Shown piece after piece: positions 49,094-57,783 of a stretch of DNA of 64,000 nt (position 1 is its first letter; the number at the start of each line of letters is the position of its first letter). Origin of the DNA: Enterococcus innesii (GTDB lineage: Bacteria > Bacillota > Bacilli > Lactobacillales > Enterococcaceae); the NCBI GenBank assembly GCA_018982785.1, contig JAHHEN010000004.1:463196-527195 (forward strand), in the 5' to 3' direction. The notes below the pieces were generated by a model, which made no database searches, was not told the DNA's origin, and worked only from the letters and a program-made list of their open reading frames with translations. The position numbers and the translations under genes were made by a program.

Positions 49094-50029
49094 GTGAGTA
49101 AGTTATTAACGAAGCACGAACAATCAGAACGATTGAAAAAAATAGGGGTTATTTTGCTGTCAGGTATCACCGCAGCCATTGCTTTAAATTTCTTTTTGAT
49201 TCCCGCAAACGTTCTTTCTGCTGGGATGAACGGGGTCGCCCAATTGATCGTGGCACTTGCCTTGGAACATTTTGGCGTTCACCTTAGTACAGGGCTGTTT
49301 ATTTTCCTCTTAAACTTGCCTATCTTTGTTCTCGGGTTCATCAAACTCGGGAAATCATCGACACTATTGAGCTTTATCAATGTCGTTGTCGTTTCTGTCT
49401 TAACGATGATCCTTCCACAAGGAGCAATCACTGACAATATTTTGGTTAACGCTTTGCTCGGTGGCGTACTGTTAGGCGTCGGCGTTGCGTTTTCACTGAA
49501 AATGGGTTTTACCACCGGCGGAATGGATATCCTTTCGTTGATATTATCAAAAACGACTGGAAAAACGGTCGGTAAATATATGTTTATTTTAAACGGCATC
49601 ATTGTCATGGTCTCAGGTTTCGTCTTTTCTTGGGAAAGTGCCTTGTACACGATCATTTCGATTTTCGCAATGAGCTACGTGGTGGACATGCTGCACACAA
49701 GTCATCAAAAGGTAACGGCGATGATTATTACGACCAATGCGGAAGCTGTTGGGAAAAATATTTCTAAGCATGTGTTTCGCGGCATGACTTTGTTCCCCTC
49801 AGTCGGAGGCTATTCAGGCATACCGGGCAATATGATCATGATGGTCGTGACCCGCTACGAGATCTACGATTTAGAACAAGCCGTTTTAGAAGCAGACGGC
49901 AATGCGTTTATTAACTTTGTGCCGACCCAATCGATCACAGGTCGTTTTGCGACAGATGATGAACAACGGACCTTCAAAACGACAGGGGTCTTCCCAGAAC
50001 TGAAAATACACAAGAAAAGCCGTCCGTAA
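49094..50029 (+). CDS. YitT-family membrane protein
   Basis: A 311-residue protein with five or six helices (about 15-190, DUF161) and a C-terminal cytosolic DUF2179 domain (about 215-300). The segments NFFLIPANVLSAGMNGVAQL and FTTGGMDILSLILSKTTGK are typical. Function is not established; roles in transport of small metabolites have been suggested for the family. The GTG start at 49094 is supported by GAAGGAGC about 13 bases upstream. Confidence 0.88.
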   Translation: MSKLLTKHEQSERLKKIGVILLSGITAAIALNFFLIPANVLSAGMNGVAQLIVALALEHFGVHLSTGLFIFLLNLPIFVLGFIKLGKSSTLLSFINVVVVSVLTMILPQGAITDNILVNALLGGVLLGVGVAFSLKMGFTTGGMDILSLILSKTTGKTVGKYMFILNGIIVMVSGFVFSWESALYTIISIFAMSYVVDMLHTSHQKVTAMIITTNAEAVGKNISKHVFRGMTLFPSVGGYSGIPGNMIMMVVTRYEIYDLEQAVLEADGNAFINFVPTQSITGRFATDDEQRTFKTTGVFPELKIHKKSRP

Positions 50030-50103
50030 TCCAGGATCGTCCATTTACAAATCTTGCAAAAGAAGGTATTATTTGAAACAAGAATTAAAGGAGGTCTTCA
50101 ACC

Positions 50104-50433
50104 GTGGCATATACTGAAGTAGAAGCAGAAGCAATCAAAGAGCGTGTCTTGGCTGCCTTGGAAACCGTGATTGACCCTGAGTTGGGGATTGATATAGTGA
50201 ATCTAGGCTTAGTTTATGAAGTCGAATTTGATGCAGAAACAGGCAATACCGTAATCAAAATGACCTTAACAACAATGGGCTGTCCCTTAGCCGACGTATT
50301 GACTGAATCGATACACGAAGCATTAAGCGATATTCCAGAAGTCAAAAATCCAGAAGTAAAATTAGTTTGGTATCCCGCTTGGACGACTGATAAAATGAGT
50401 CGTTACGCACGGATTGCTTTGGGGATTCGTTAA
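50104..50433 (+). CDS. SufT/PaaD-like metal-sulfur cluster assembly factor
   Basis: A 109-residue DUF59 (MIP18) protein. Typical segments are LETVIDPELGIDIVNLGLVY and MTLTTMGCPLADVLTESIHE, with a conserved Cys. Members mature iron-sulfur proteins. The GTG start has AAAGGAGG about 9 bases upstream. The terminator at 50535-50579 probably serves this gene. Confidence 0.9.
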   Translation: MAYTEVEAEAIKERVLAALETVIDPELGIDIVNLGLVYEVEFDAETGNTVIKMTLTTMGCPLADVLTESIHEALSDIPEVKNPEVKLVWYPAWTTDKMSRYARIALGIR

Positions 50434-51189
50434 GGATTTTCAATCATAGAAAGTTGTTTCATATTTGTTAACTAGATGGAACAAGCTGTTTTCTTAGGTG
50501 GTGGACAGTTGGCAAAATGAGGATATAAACACAGAACTCTTTTATTAACTTTGAAAAAGTTGGTAGAAGAGTTTTTTTATAGAATACTTTCTTAAATAAA
50601 CAGTTACTTGGTGAAAAAGTTATGCTTTTTTACTAAAAGCATTAAAGAAAATCATATATTTTTAAACCTGAAAGTTCAAAGTATTTTCCATTCATATGAC
50701 AACTCAAAGTGAGTTAGTATTTAACTTTGCCGAAATAGTAATACTTTCTATAAACCTTCGATCATTTTGACAAAAAGAGAGCACAGATTAAATTCTTATT
50801 CATCCACATTGATAACCTTAAGGTGCATCCTAGAAAAGATGTCTAAATAAACGTTACTGAATTTAGTCAGAGACTTTGGGATACGATGAATTTTCCTTAA
50901 GGAGTCAATGTAGAATGAAGAAGGATGATTCTAGGAATGCTTTCTCAAAGGTCATGTGATTTCATCCTATCAACTGACTCTTGGTTAACAAATATACAAA
51001 TGTGTTCTATGCAACCATACATATAGGAAAACGATAGCCAAACTACAGTTTCGGTCAATCATTTAGCGAGTTACATATTTTTATTGGAGATTCGAGATTA
51101 ATTAATTGTATTAACGTATAATTATAGTTAAGTTGTAAAAATGATTTGGTTGATTCCCTTGATCATAAAAACAAAAAGGAGTGTGTTTT
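50434..51189 (+). other. Long AT-rich gap without genes
   Basis: About 750 bases with one clear terminator (50535-50579). No ORF with a ribosome site and coding character is seen on either strand, apart from tiny candidates such as a 14-codon ORF at about 50914. A TATAAT hexamer at 51117-51122, about 70 bases before the DUF2500 gene, may be the -10 of its promoter, but I see no good -35. Confidence 0.5.
50535..50579 (+). terminator. Terminator after the SufT-like gene
   Basis: AACTCTT (50535-50541) pairs with AAGAGTT (50567-50573), an inner AACTT/AAGTT extends the fold, and T7-T8 follows. Confidence 0.75.
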
Positions 51190-51507
51190 GTGGATTTTCT
51201 ATTTACTTTATTTGCTTTTATTTTCGTCGCAGTTATCTTATATCATATTGTCGAATTCTTAAAGGATCAATCTACGCCAGAAGTGGCAGTACTTGCCACG
51301 CTAGTAGACAAACGAATGACTAGTAGCACGAATATTGCTGCAAACGGCTTTACGAATCAATCCATTACCTATTATCTTTTATTTGAAATCGCAAGTGGCG
51401 AAAGATTAGAATTTAAAGTAGGGCATGGAAAATACAAATTATACGTCATTGGAGATACTGGGATGTTAAGGTATCAAAGAAAAAGGTTTAATTCACTTGA
51501 TAGGTAA
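51190..51507 (+). CDS. DUF2500-like small membrane protein
   Basis: A 105-residue protein with one N-terminal helix (about 3-22) followed by a soluble strand-rich part: PEVAVLATLVDKRM, then YYLLFEIASGERLEF and GDTGMLRYQRKRF. The GD-G-L-YQ-RF ending is that of the DUF2500 family, of unknown function. The GTG at 51190 is selected because AAAGGAG (51175-51181) is 8 bases upstream; the GTG at 51181 lies within that site. Confidence 0.75.
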   Translation: MDFLFTLFAFIFVAVILYHIVEFLKDQSTPEVAVLATLVDKRMTSSTNIAANGFTNQSITYYLLFEIASGERLEFKVGHGKYKLYVIGDTGMLRYQRKRFNSLDR

Positions 51508-51823
51508 AAAATTTGTATGTATATAGTATGTGTTTATTCGTTTTCAATTTAAAAAAAAGTTGAAAAGTCAATTAAAAAACTCCTATTCAAGTGTCTTATC
51601 ATTTGAAATGATTTGAATTGTACGCTTTCGATGGAAAACGCAAGTATCATCGAGTAACACTTGAGAATTTCTCCTTACTGAGGTCGCATATTGAAACCAA
51701 GACCGAGGAAAGTTTCCTACGAGGAACGGCTCAATTTAGTTCATTCATCCGTTCGAATGGAAGAAGTGATGAGCTACCTATAGTTTTAAATACTCATAAA
51801 TAGAATAGTTTGCTTCACCAAAA

Positions 51824-51853
51824 CCTCTTGGCTCATTGCTAAGAGGCTTTTTT
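51824..51853 (+). terminator. Terminator upstream of the polyol operon
   Basis: CCTCTT (51824-51829) pairs with AAGAGG (51841-51846), followed by a T6 run. Confidence 0.7.
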
Positions 51854-51924
51854 GTTTTTACCTGGCTTCAAAATAGTTCCAAGAAGGAAAAAATTGTTCT
51901 TGGTTTTTCACAAACATTTTCTCA

Positions 51925-51969
51925 TTCAAGTAACAAATATAGAACTTGAAATGCAAAAAGTGTTACTTG
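51925..51969. promoter_or_regulatory. Overlapping inverted repeats, probable operator
   Basis: Two mutually exclusive pairings share one arm. CAAGTAACA (51927-51935) pairs perfectly with TGTTACTTG (51961-51969), and TTCAAGT (51925-51931) pairs perfectly with ACTTGAA (51944-51950). The right arm overlaps the -35 region of the promoter. It is probably the site of the PRD regulator encoded in the operon. Confidence 0.6.
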
Positions 51970-51996
51970 TGAGGTACATCCGACGCACCTTACAAT
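51967..51996 (+). promoter_or_regulatory. Predicted promoter of the polyol operon
   Basis: -10 TACAAT (51991-51996) with -35 TTGTGA (51967-51972, 4 of 6) at 18-base spacing. The weak -35 fits a promoter that needs an activator. Confidence 0.5.
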
Positions 51997-52037
51997 GAAC
52001 ATGTAAAATAAGAAAGAATGAATGGAGTTGAACGTTT

Positions 52038-53119
52038 GTGAAAAAAATGAAGGCTGCGTTGATGTATGGACCAGGAGATATTCGCTATGAACAAGTAGAG
52101 CGACCCTGCTGTCCAGAGGGAGGTTTTCTATTGAAGGTTAAGGCAGTTGGTCTGTGCGGCTCTGATATTCGCAATTTGCTGACCGATTCAAAAGCAGGGC
52201 GCTACCCTCATATTTATGGACACGAAATCGTTGGTGAGATCGTCGAAATTGATGAAAATGTGACGAAGTATCAAAGAGGGCAGATGGTTTATGTATACCC
52301 TATGGCTCATTGCCTACGTTGCGAAAATTGTCGTAATGGGAAGCACGAATGTTGTACGGAAGCTGAAAGTTATACCGATCTTCAAGGTGGTTTGCAGAGT
52401 ATATAGCATATAGTGCAACAAGAGTAGAACGAGGAGCGATTTTTGAAGTGCCAGAAGGACGAGAGCCTATCGCGGCAACATTAGCTGAACCCTTATCCTC
52501 CACTTATGCATGCATGGAGAATATTCAGGTTTCGTTAGGCGATTCGGTCGTCATTATTGGTGCAGGTCCAATTGGGGTCTTTTTAGCGATTCTAGCAAGG
52601 ATTCGCGGAGCAAGCAAGGTAATCGTGATTGATAAAAATGCTGACAGACTAGCTCTTATGGAAGCGTTTAATGTAGATCATAGGATCGATTCTTCCGAAG
52701 AAGATCCTGTAGAAAAGGTGAAAGAGTATACGAATGGACATGGCGCACATAAAGTGATTTCAGCTAATCCATCAATAGAAGCACAGCAACAAAGTATTTT
52801 TATGGCTAGAAAATGTGGAATTGTCGTCTTTTTTGGTGGTGTAGCAAAGAATCAATTAACGCCTATAGATACGAATGCAGTTCATTATAACAATCTCTGG
52901 ATTTATGGTCATTATGGTGCAAATAGTATTCAAGTCGAAAAATCTTTCCATTTATCCTTATCTGATCAGTTTCCTGCTGAAAAAATTATTTCTCATGTTT
53001 TGCCTTTAGCTGACATCAATCAGGCCATCGAATTGACGAGAGAAGGGAAGGCGTTAAAAGTCGTTTTACTACCAGAAGAAGAGTATAAAATTCATTCTTT
53101 ATTGAAATCTCAAAAATAG
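52038..53119 (+). CDS. Zinc-dependent polyol/alcohol dehydrogenase 1 (one frame break)
   Basis: Medium-chain dehydrogenase of about 360 residues. The catalytic zinc site includes GLCGSDIRN (Cys) and YGHEIVGEIVE (His, Glu); the structural zinc Cys are in HCLRCENCRNGKHECC. The NAD-binding Rossmann motif is VIIGAGPIGVFLA. The frame breaks at TTT 52391-52393: one more T reads LQGGFAEYIAYSATRVERGA and joins the downstream frame. The GTG at 52038 has TGGAG 10 bases upstream. It resembles sorbitol and galactitol-phosphate dehydrogenases and starts the operon. Its cofactor and substrate are not certain. Confidence 0.87.
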
Positions 53120-53143
53120 AGTAAGGAAAGGAGGAGAAAGAAA

Positions 53144-53542
53144 ATGAATAAAAAAATTGAGATCTATATTGCTTGTGGTAGTGGGATCGCCACGTCAACG
53201 GTTGTTCAAGAGAAAGTCAAACAAATCTTAGCTCAGAGCAACATTCAGGCTTCCATCACCAAAGGGAATATTAATCAAATTCCCTCAAAAGCAGAAACAG
53301 TGGATTTAATCTTGGTGACTACTCGATATGTCAAGCCAGTAAAAGTACCGATTCTTCCTGTTTTCAGTTTGATATCGGGAATCAACGAAGAGCAGACCGC
53401 GCAGAAAATCGTTGAAGAGTGCCATCGAATTATAAAAGGGGATAAAAATGGAAGCTGTATTATCAGTTATTCAAAACATCATGGATATGGGGGCATCGGT
53501 TATGCTACCCGTTGTCATTTTTATTTTAAGCTGTGTCTTTAG
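53144..53542 (+). CDS. PTS galactitol-type EIIB (3' end probably misread)
   Basis: Phosphocarrier of a sugar-alcohol PTS. The phosphorylated Cys is C11 in YIACGSGIATST, with the galactitol/sorbitol-type P-loop. The frame runs to 53542, 95 bases into the IIC gene, and its last 33 residues are merely the IIC coding sequence in another frame. Adding one G at the G4 run 53438-53441 would give a TAA at 53443-53445 and a 100-residue protein, the usual size of this subunit. I infer another base loss. AAAGGAGGAG precedes the ATG. Confidence 0.85.
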   Translation: MNKKIEIYIACGSGIATSTVVQEKVKQILAQSNIQASITKGNINQIPSKAETVDLILVTTRYVKPVKVPILPVFSLISGINEEQTAQKIVEECHRIIKGDKNGSCIISYSKHHGYGGIGYATRCHFYFKLCL

Positions 53543-54704
53543 GATGAAAATTGGCAAAGCACTTAAAACTGGGCTTTTAGTCGGCATCGGCTTTCAAGGG
53601 TTGGGGCTTGTTGTAGGACTCTTGGGTACTTCCTTGCAACCAGCCATCGATTATTATCAGGAAATGGGATCAGGATATACCACGATGGATGTTGGCTGGG
53701 CTGCTGTGGGAGCGGCTTCGTGGTCAGTACCTTTTGCAGCGATTGCTATTTTGATGATCGTGGGATTAAATGTATTGTTTATTCTTTTGAAATGGACAAC
53801 GGTCATGAATGTCGACATTTGGAACTATATTCATTTTTTGATTCCTGGAGCATTAGCGTATGCCTTGTTTGATAGTTTTTGGCTAGGTTTGACTGTTACG
53901 GTTGGCTTATCAATTGTCACTTTATTCGTGGCTCAGTGGTTTGCTCCAAGATGGGAGGCGTATTACGGACTGGAAGGCACGACTTGTACGACATTTTCAT
54001 TTATTACTTTCGCTTATCCTTTTGGACTATTAGTAAATAAATTGATTGATCTGATTCCTGGTCTTAACAAAATCGATATCAGTTTGGAAAAAGTCGAAAG
54101 TAAAATTGGTTTTTTTGGAGATCCAGCAGTTATCGGTTTGTTGGTCGGAACTTTTCTAGGCGTATTGACACGCCAAGAATTTACGGTAGCGATTTCTATG
54201 GGGGTTGGAGTTTCAGCAGTACTAGTACTGATACCCAAAATGGTTTCTGTTATGATGGAAGGCTTGACAGCGATCGGGGAAGCAGCCAAAGAATTTATGA
54301 AGAAACATATTGGCGAAGGGAAAAAATTATATATCGGCATGGACATTGCTCTTGGTCTTGGAGATCCGACAGCGATCACAACGACAGTGATTCTGATTCC
54401 GATAGCAATATTCTTAGCATTTATTATCCCTGGTATGCATTATTTTCCAGTTGGTGTTTTAACAGTAATCGTATATATGATTCCACTACTAGCATTAGCA
54501 TCAAATGGCAATCTTTTTCGAACGCTTGTCACTGGCTTTTTCTTCTTAGTTATCGTTCTAATTGGAACAAACACCTTTGCACCTGAAGCAACCGAAATGA
54601 TGAATGCGACCGGTGTACCTGTGGAAGGGGTTGTGACAGATAGTTTCTGGGGCTACAATTTAGCAAATATTATAATCAGCTTATTTCATCGAATCGTTGG
54701 GTAA
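53448..54704 (+). CDS. PTS galactitol-type EIIC permease
   Basis: A 418-residue membrane permease of the GatC family with about ten to twelve helices. It reads VIQNIMDMGASVMLPVVIFI at the N-terminus and includes GDPAVIGLLVGTFLG and GLGDPTAITTTVILIP in the second half. It carries the polyol through the membrane while the IIB subunit phosphorylates it. GGGG upstream and five As precede the ATG. It is followed by the IIA gene after 62 bases. Confidence 0.92.
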   Translation: MEAVLSVIQNIMDMGASVMLPVVIFILSCVFRMKIGKALKTGLLVGIGFQGLGLVVGLLGTSLQPAIDYYQEMGSGYTTMDVGWAAVGAASWSVPFAAIAILMIVGLNVLFILLKWTTVMNVDIWNYIHFLIPGALAYALFDSFWLGLTVTVGLSIVTLFVAQWFAPRWEAYYGLEGTTCTTFSFITFAYPFGLLVNKLIDLIPGLNKIDISLEKVESKIGFFGDPAVIGLLVGTFLGVLTRQEFTVAISMGVGVSAVLVLIPKMVSVMMEGLTAIGEAAKEFMKKHIGEGKKLYIGMDIALGLGDPTAITTTVILIPIAIFLAFIIPGMHYFPVGVLTVIVYMIPLLALASNGNLFRTLVTGFFFLVIVLIGTNTFAPEATEMMNATGVPVEGVVTDSFWGYNLANIIISLFHRIVG

Positions 54705-54766
54705 TTGACCAAATGAATAAACGAATTGTTGACAAAATAAATGGCTTAGTGGGAGAGAAATAGTGT

Positions 54767-55207
54767 ATGAAATTTAAAGCAATCGAATTGAATGAGCGCT
54801 CCAATATAGAAGTGATTAAACAATGCGGACTTGAACTGCTTAACGAAGGGCTCGTCGGGAATAGTTTTATCGAGTCTTGTATCGAACGCGAACATCATTT
54901 TCCTACTGGTCTGCCAGTTGACCCGCCAGTTGCGATTCCGCATACCTTTGATCTCTCTGTGAAAGAATCTTCTGTCTGTTACGCAAGACTAAAAAAGCCT
55001 GTGACTTTTAAACAGATGGATACGCAAGTAGATGACTTAGCAGTCGAACATGTATTTTGCATGGCACTAAAAGATGAGCATACCTATATTGAATTTCTTC
55101 AAAAATTGATTTTAAGCATCCAATCTCGAAATTTTATTGTTCAATTAAGCAAGTGTGAACCTGAAAAACTTGTTGATTTTCTAAGAGAGAATTTGTCTAT
55201 TCATTAA
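54767..55207 (+). CDS. PTS galactitol/fructose-type EIIA
   Basis: A 146-residue PTS EIIA-2 domain protein. The phosphorylated His is H59 in PPVAIPHTFD. Other conserved parts are LLNEGLVGNSFIESCIERE and ALKDEHTYIEFLQKLILSI. It passes phosphate from HPr to the IIB subunit. GTGGGAGAGAAAT precedes the ATG. Gene order IIB-IIC-IIA is inverted relative to the enteric gatABC order. Confidence 0.92.
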   Translation: MKFKAIELNERSNIEVIKQCGLELLNEGLVGNSFIESCIEREHHFPTGLPVDPPVAIPHTFDLSVKESSVCYARLKKPVTFKQMDTQVDDLAVEHVFCMALKDEHTYIEFLQKLILSIQSRNFIVQLSKCEPEKLVDFLRENLSIH

Positions 55208-55218
55208 GGAGGAGTGCT

Positions 55219-57141
55219 GTGAGGAAAATTACTGCTGAAATCATCTATCTCCTACTATATAACAAAATAACGAAAATTAGATTGGAGCAACTTTATAAAA
55301 ACTTGAATCTCTCGCCAAAGAAATTCTCGAGTGAAATCAAAGTCTTGAACTCGTTTCTAAATACTCACGATATGCCGCAAGTGAAAATTGAAAGCGGATA
55401 CTTACAGGTTCCTGATGAACTTGATTTGTCAGAAGCTTATCAGCTTGTTTTAGAATTGTCCCCTTACGACTATTCCTTGAATCCTGATGAAAGACGCACA
55501 TTACTTCTGATCAATTTATTGATAACAGAAGATGTTCTTACGATGGATCATTTTGCTGATTTGTTTTACGTCAGTCGATTAACAATCATCCGCGATATCA
55601 ATACGTTGAAAAAACAAGAAGTGATCATGAGTAAATATATCGAAACGCTTAGGGGAGAAGGGGTTATCCTTAAGATGAATCAATCGGAGAAAAGAGAGTA
55701 TTTGTTTACATTGTTTTTAGAAAATATAGACGCAAAAGGATACATCAATTATGTCGGGATGCAAATCCTTCGGTCATTTGACGGGTCAATGGAGTATTTA
55801 GACTTTCTGGGATTCATTTTTAACGAGTTAAAGTATGCAGAAAAGTATCAGCAGTTTGATCTTTTCGTCTATATTTTTATCGTTATCAATATGCCCCGCA
55901 AAGAACAAGGTGAATCTCCCAAATTTGTCGCTATGTCGGAAAACCTGAGCATACTCATCGATCAAATTGAAAAAAGATTTGATCGAACGATCTCTTTCGA
56001 AGACAAACAGGCAATAGCAGAATTTTGTCATTTGAAAAAGCGAAAAAATGTGAAGGATGCTGAATTGTATAATTTGGTCATCTATTTTCTGAATAAAATT
56101 GATGAAGATTTAGGGACGACTCTAAAGTACGAATTTGACTTAATTTCTGATCTATACAATCACTTACAAATTATTGAAGAAGAGAACATTATTTTGGATA
56201 TTGAAAATATCGGTCTTTTGCGGCATCAGTTTATGGATATTATCGTAGCTGTAAGGGCTAATAGTGGTGTCATTGAAAACTACCTGTCCCGATCCTTCAA
56301 TGAATCATTTATTACTACGATCGCTATTCATATCGCAACTGCCTTAACCCGACAAGAATATAAGATGAGCAAAATCGATATCTGGATCGTGTGTGAAAAT
56401 TTATCGATAGCGAAAATGATTGCTATGAAAATTAGTCGATACAAGCAGTTCAAAATTATGAATGTGCTAACACTTGCTACTTATCGTAAGATGTGCTTCC
56501 GTCAAAAAGCCAATCGTTTAATCTTAACTGCTGATCCTTTGCCTTTTTTGGAAGAGGATGTTTTAAGGATAACACCTTTTGTGACTCAAGAAGATATCCA
56601 AAAAATAGTAAAGACGGTTGACCGTTTGTTTACGATTAATGAAGAAGAGACTGAAGAAAAATTTGATCAATTTGTCCAACAACCACAAAGAAAATTGCAT
56701 GATTACTTGTTAAATTCGCATGTTATCAGAATCGACCAAAAATGTTCTTGGGAGCATTCTTTACGCTTAGCAGGGAAAGTGTTGACACATAACGAGTGTA
56801 TTGAGCAGAGCTATGTAGAAGAAGTCGTTGAAAATGTGAAACAAAATGGACCTTATATCGTAATAAGTGAAGGTGTTGCTTTAGCTCATGCGAACAATCG
56901 GGGAAATGTCCACCGTAGCACGATTAGCCTCTTGACGAATAAACAAAAGATCTCTTACGGATCTGAGGATTATTTTCAAGTGACTTATGTTTTCTTCGTC
57001 GCTCTTGTAAGAAGTGAAGAATATTTAGAAATTGTTGAAGATATTATGTTTCTTGGGAAATATGGATTGATTGAAAAATATTTACGTTTTAGACAGGAGG
57101 AACCCGATGGATTATTTAGAAGAAAGGAAATTCATATGTAA
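55219..57141 (+). CDS. PRD-containing transcriptional regulator (BglG/MtlR type)
   Basis: A 640-residue multidomain activator. Helix-turn-helix domains (about 1-130, with HFADLFYVSRLTIIRDIN) are followed by two PTS-regulation domains (about 170-390), a IIB-like domain (about 395-490, with IDIWIVCENLSIAK) and a IIA-like domain (about 500-640, with EGVALAHANNRG containing the His). PTS proteins phosphorylate such domains and so adjust activity to substrate supply. TAAGGAGGAG precedes the GTG start. It overlaps the aldolase gene downstream by 35 bases. It is likely to bind the repeats at 51925-51969. Confidence 0.88.
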   Translation: MRKITAEIIYLLLYNKITKIRLEQLYKNLNLSPKKFSSEIKVLNSFLNTHDMPQVKIESGYLQVPDELDLSEAYQLVLELSPYDYSLNPDERRTLLLINLLITEDVLTMDHFADLFYVSRLTIIRDINTLKKQEVIMSKYIETLRGEGVILKMNQSEKREYLFTLFLENIDAKGYINYVGMQILRSFDGSMEYLDFLGFIFNELKYAEKYQQFDLFVYIFIVINMPRKEQGESPKFVAMSENLSILIDQIEKRFDRTISFEDKQAIAEFCHLKKRKNVKDAELYNLVIYFLNKIDEDLGTTLKYEFDLISDLYNHLQIIEEENIILDIENIGLLRHQFMDIIVAVRANSGVIENYLSRSFNESFITTIAIHIATALTRQEYKMSKIDIWIVCENLSIAKMIAMKISRYKQFKIMNVLTLATYRKMCFRQKANRLILTADPLPFLEEDVLRITPFVTQEDIQKIVKTVDRLFTINEEETEEKFDQFVQQPQRKLHDYLLNSHVIRIDQKCSWEHSLRLAGKVLTHNECIEQSYVEEVVENVKQNGPYIVISEGVALAHANNRGNVHRSTISLLTNKQKISYGSEDYFQVTYVFFVALVRSEEYLEIVEDIMFLGKYGLIEKYLRFRQEEPDGLFRRKEIHM

Positions 57142-57766
57142 GATTGCCAAATCTTTATTTGACAGGAAGCTAACGGATGCTGCTGGTGGCAATATCTCTA
57201 TAAAAGTTTCAGAAGATCATTTCTTGATGACACCTACTTTGGCATCTGTTCAGTATCTGTGGGAATTAGAGGCAGCGCAAATTCTTTTGGTAGATAAGAA
57301 ACTATCCCTCATCGAAGGTACTGGTCACTTGACCAGGGAAATCAATATGCATATGAGTTTTTATCACTCAGATCCACGGATCAAAGCAGTGATTCATGCT
57401 CATCCATTAAATTTGATGGTTTACAGTTGTATAGGGACTGACATGCCCATCGTCTGTGAAAACCTTCGTTTCGGACCGGCTACGATCCGTTGTTTGGATT
57501 ATGCACCTGCAACAACTGAAAAGTTAGCACACTTGGTTGGTGACTACTCTCAAAACATGGTGACAAATGAAGCAAAACTACCTTATGGAATGTTATTGCG
57601 AGAACATGGGGTAATTGTTGGAGCCACTAATTTGGCTTTTGCAAATGATTATCTGGAAAGACTAGAAACAAATGCTTATGTGCATTTACATTCGCAAGCG
57701 CTTCTCCAGCAGGGCTATGAATATTATACTGACAAAACAAACGTTACCTATGAATCCCATGAATGA
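57107..57766 (+). CDS. Class II aldolase (fuculose-phosphate aldolase family)
   Basis: A 219-residue zinc aldolase of the FucA/AraD/adducin family. Zinc ligands are in IHAHPLNLM (two His) and REHGV (His); the catalytic Glu is in REINMHMSFY. The N-terminal LTDAAGGNISIKV binds phosphate. These enzymes cleave ketose-1-phosphates to dihydroxyacetone phosphate and an aldehyde, or are epimerases. ATG 57107 has AGGAGG 6 bases upstream; the in-frame reading from 57071 lies inside the upstream gene. It is cotranscribed with the PTS genes and the dehydrogenases. Confidence 0.88.
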   Translation: MDYLEERKFICKIAKSLFDRKLTDAAGGNISIKVSEDHFLMTPTLASVQYLWELEAAQILLVDKKLSLIEGTGHLTREINMHMSFYHSDPRIKAVIHAHPLNLMVYSCIGTDMPIVCENLRFGPATIRCLDYAPATTEKLAHLVGDYSQNMVTNEAKLPYGMLLREHGVIVGATNLAFANDYLERLETNAYVHLHSQALLQQGYEYYTDKTNVTYESHE

Positions 57767-57783
57767 AGATTGGAGGAGAGTAG

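Larger units (their letters stand above)
51508..52037 (+). other. 530-base gap before the polyol operon
   Basis: Includes a terminator (51824-51853), the overlapping inverted repeats (51925-51969) and a promoter (51967-51996), each listed separately. A 61-codon ORF at 51618-51803 has no ribosome site and is not called a gene. Confidence 0.5.

Noticed and set aside
51618..51803. 61-codon ORF between DUF2500 and the polyol operon
   Set aside because: It has no ribosome site, no recognisable protein pattern, and lies just before a terminator. It may be a remnant but I cannot support it.
2457..53119. Programmed ribosomal frameshifting as explanation for the split genes
   Set aside because: There are too many cases in unrelated genes, no consistent slippery heptamer or downstream structure, and every case is explained by one missing base in a short run.
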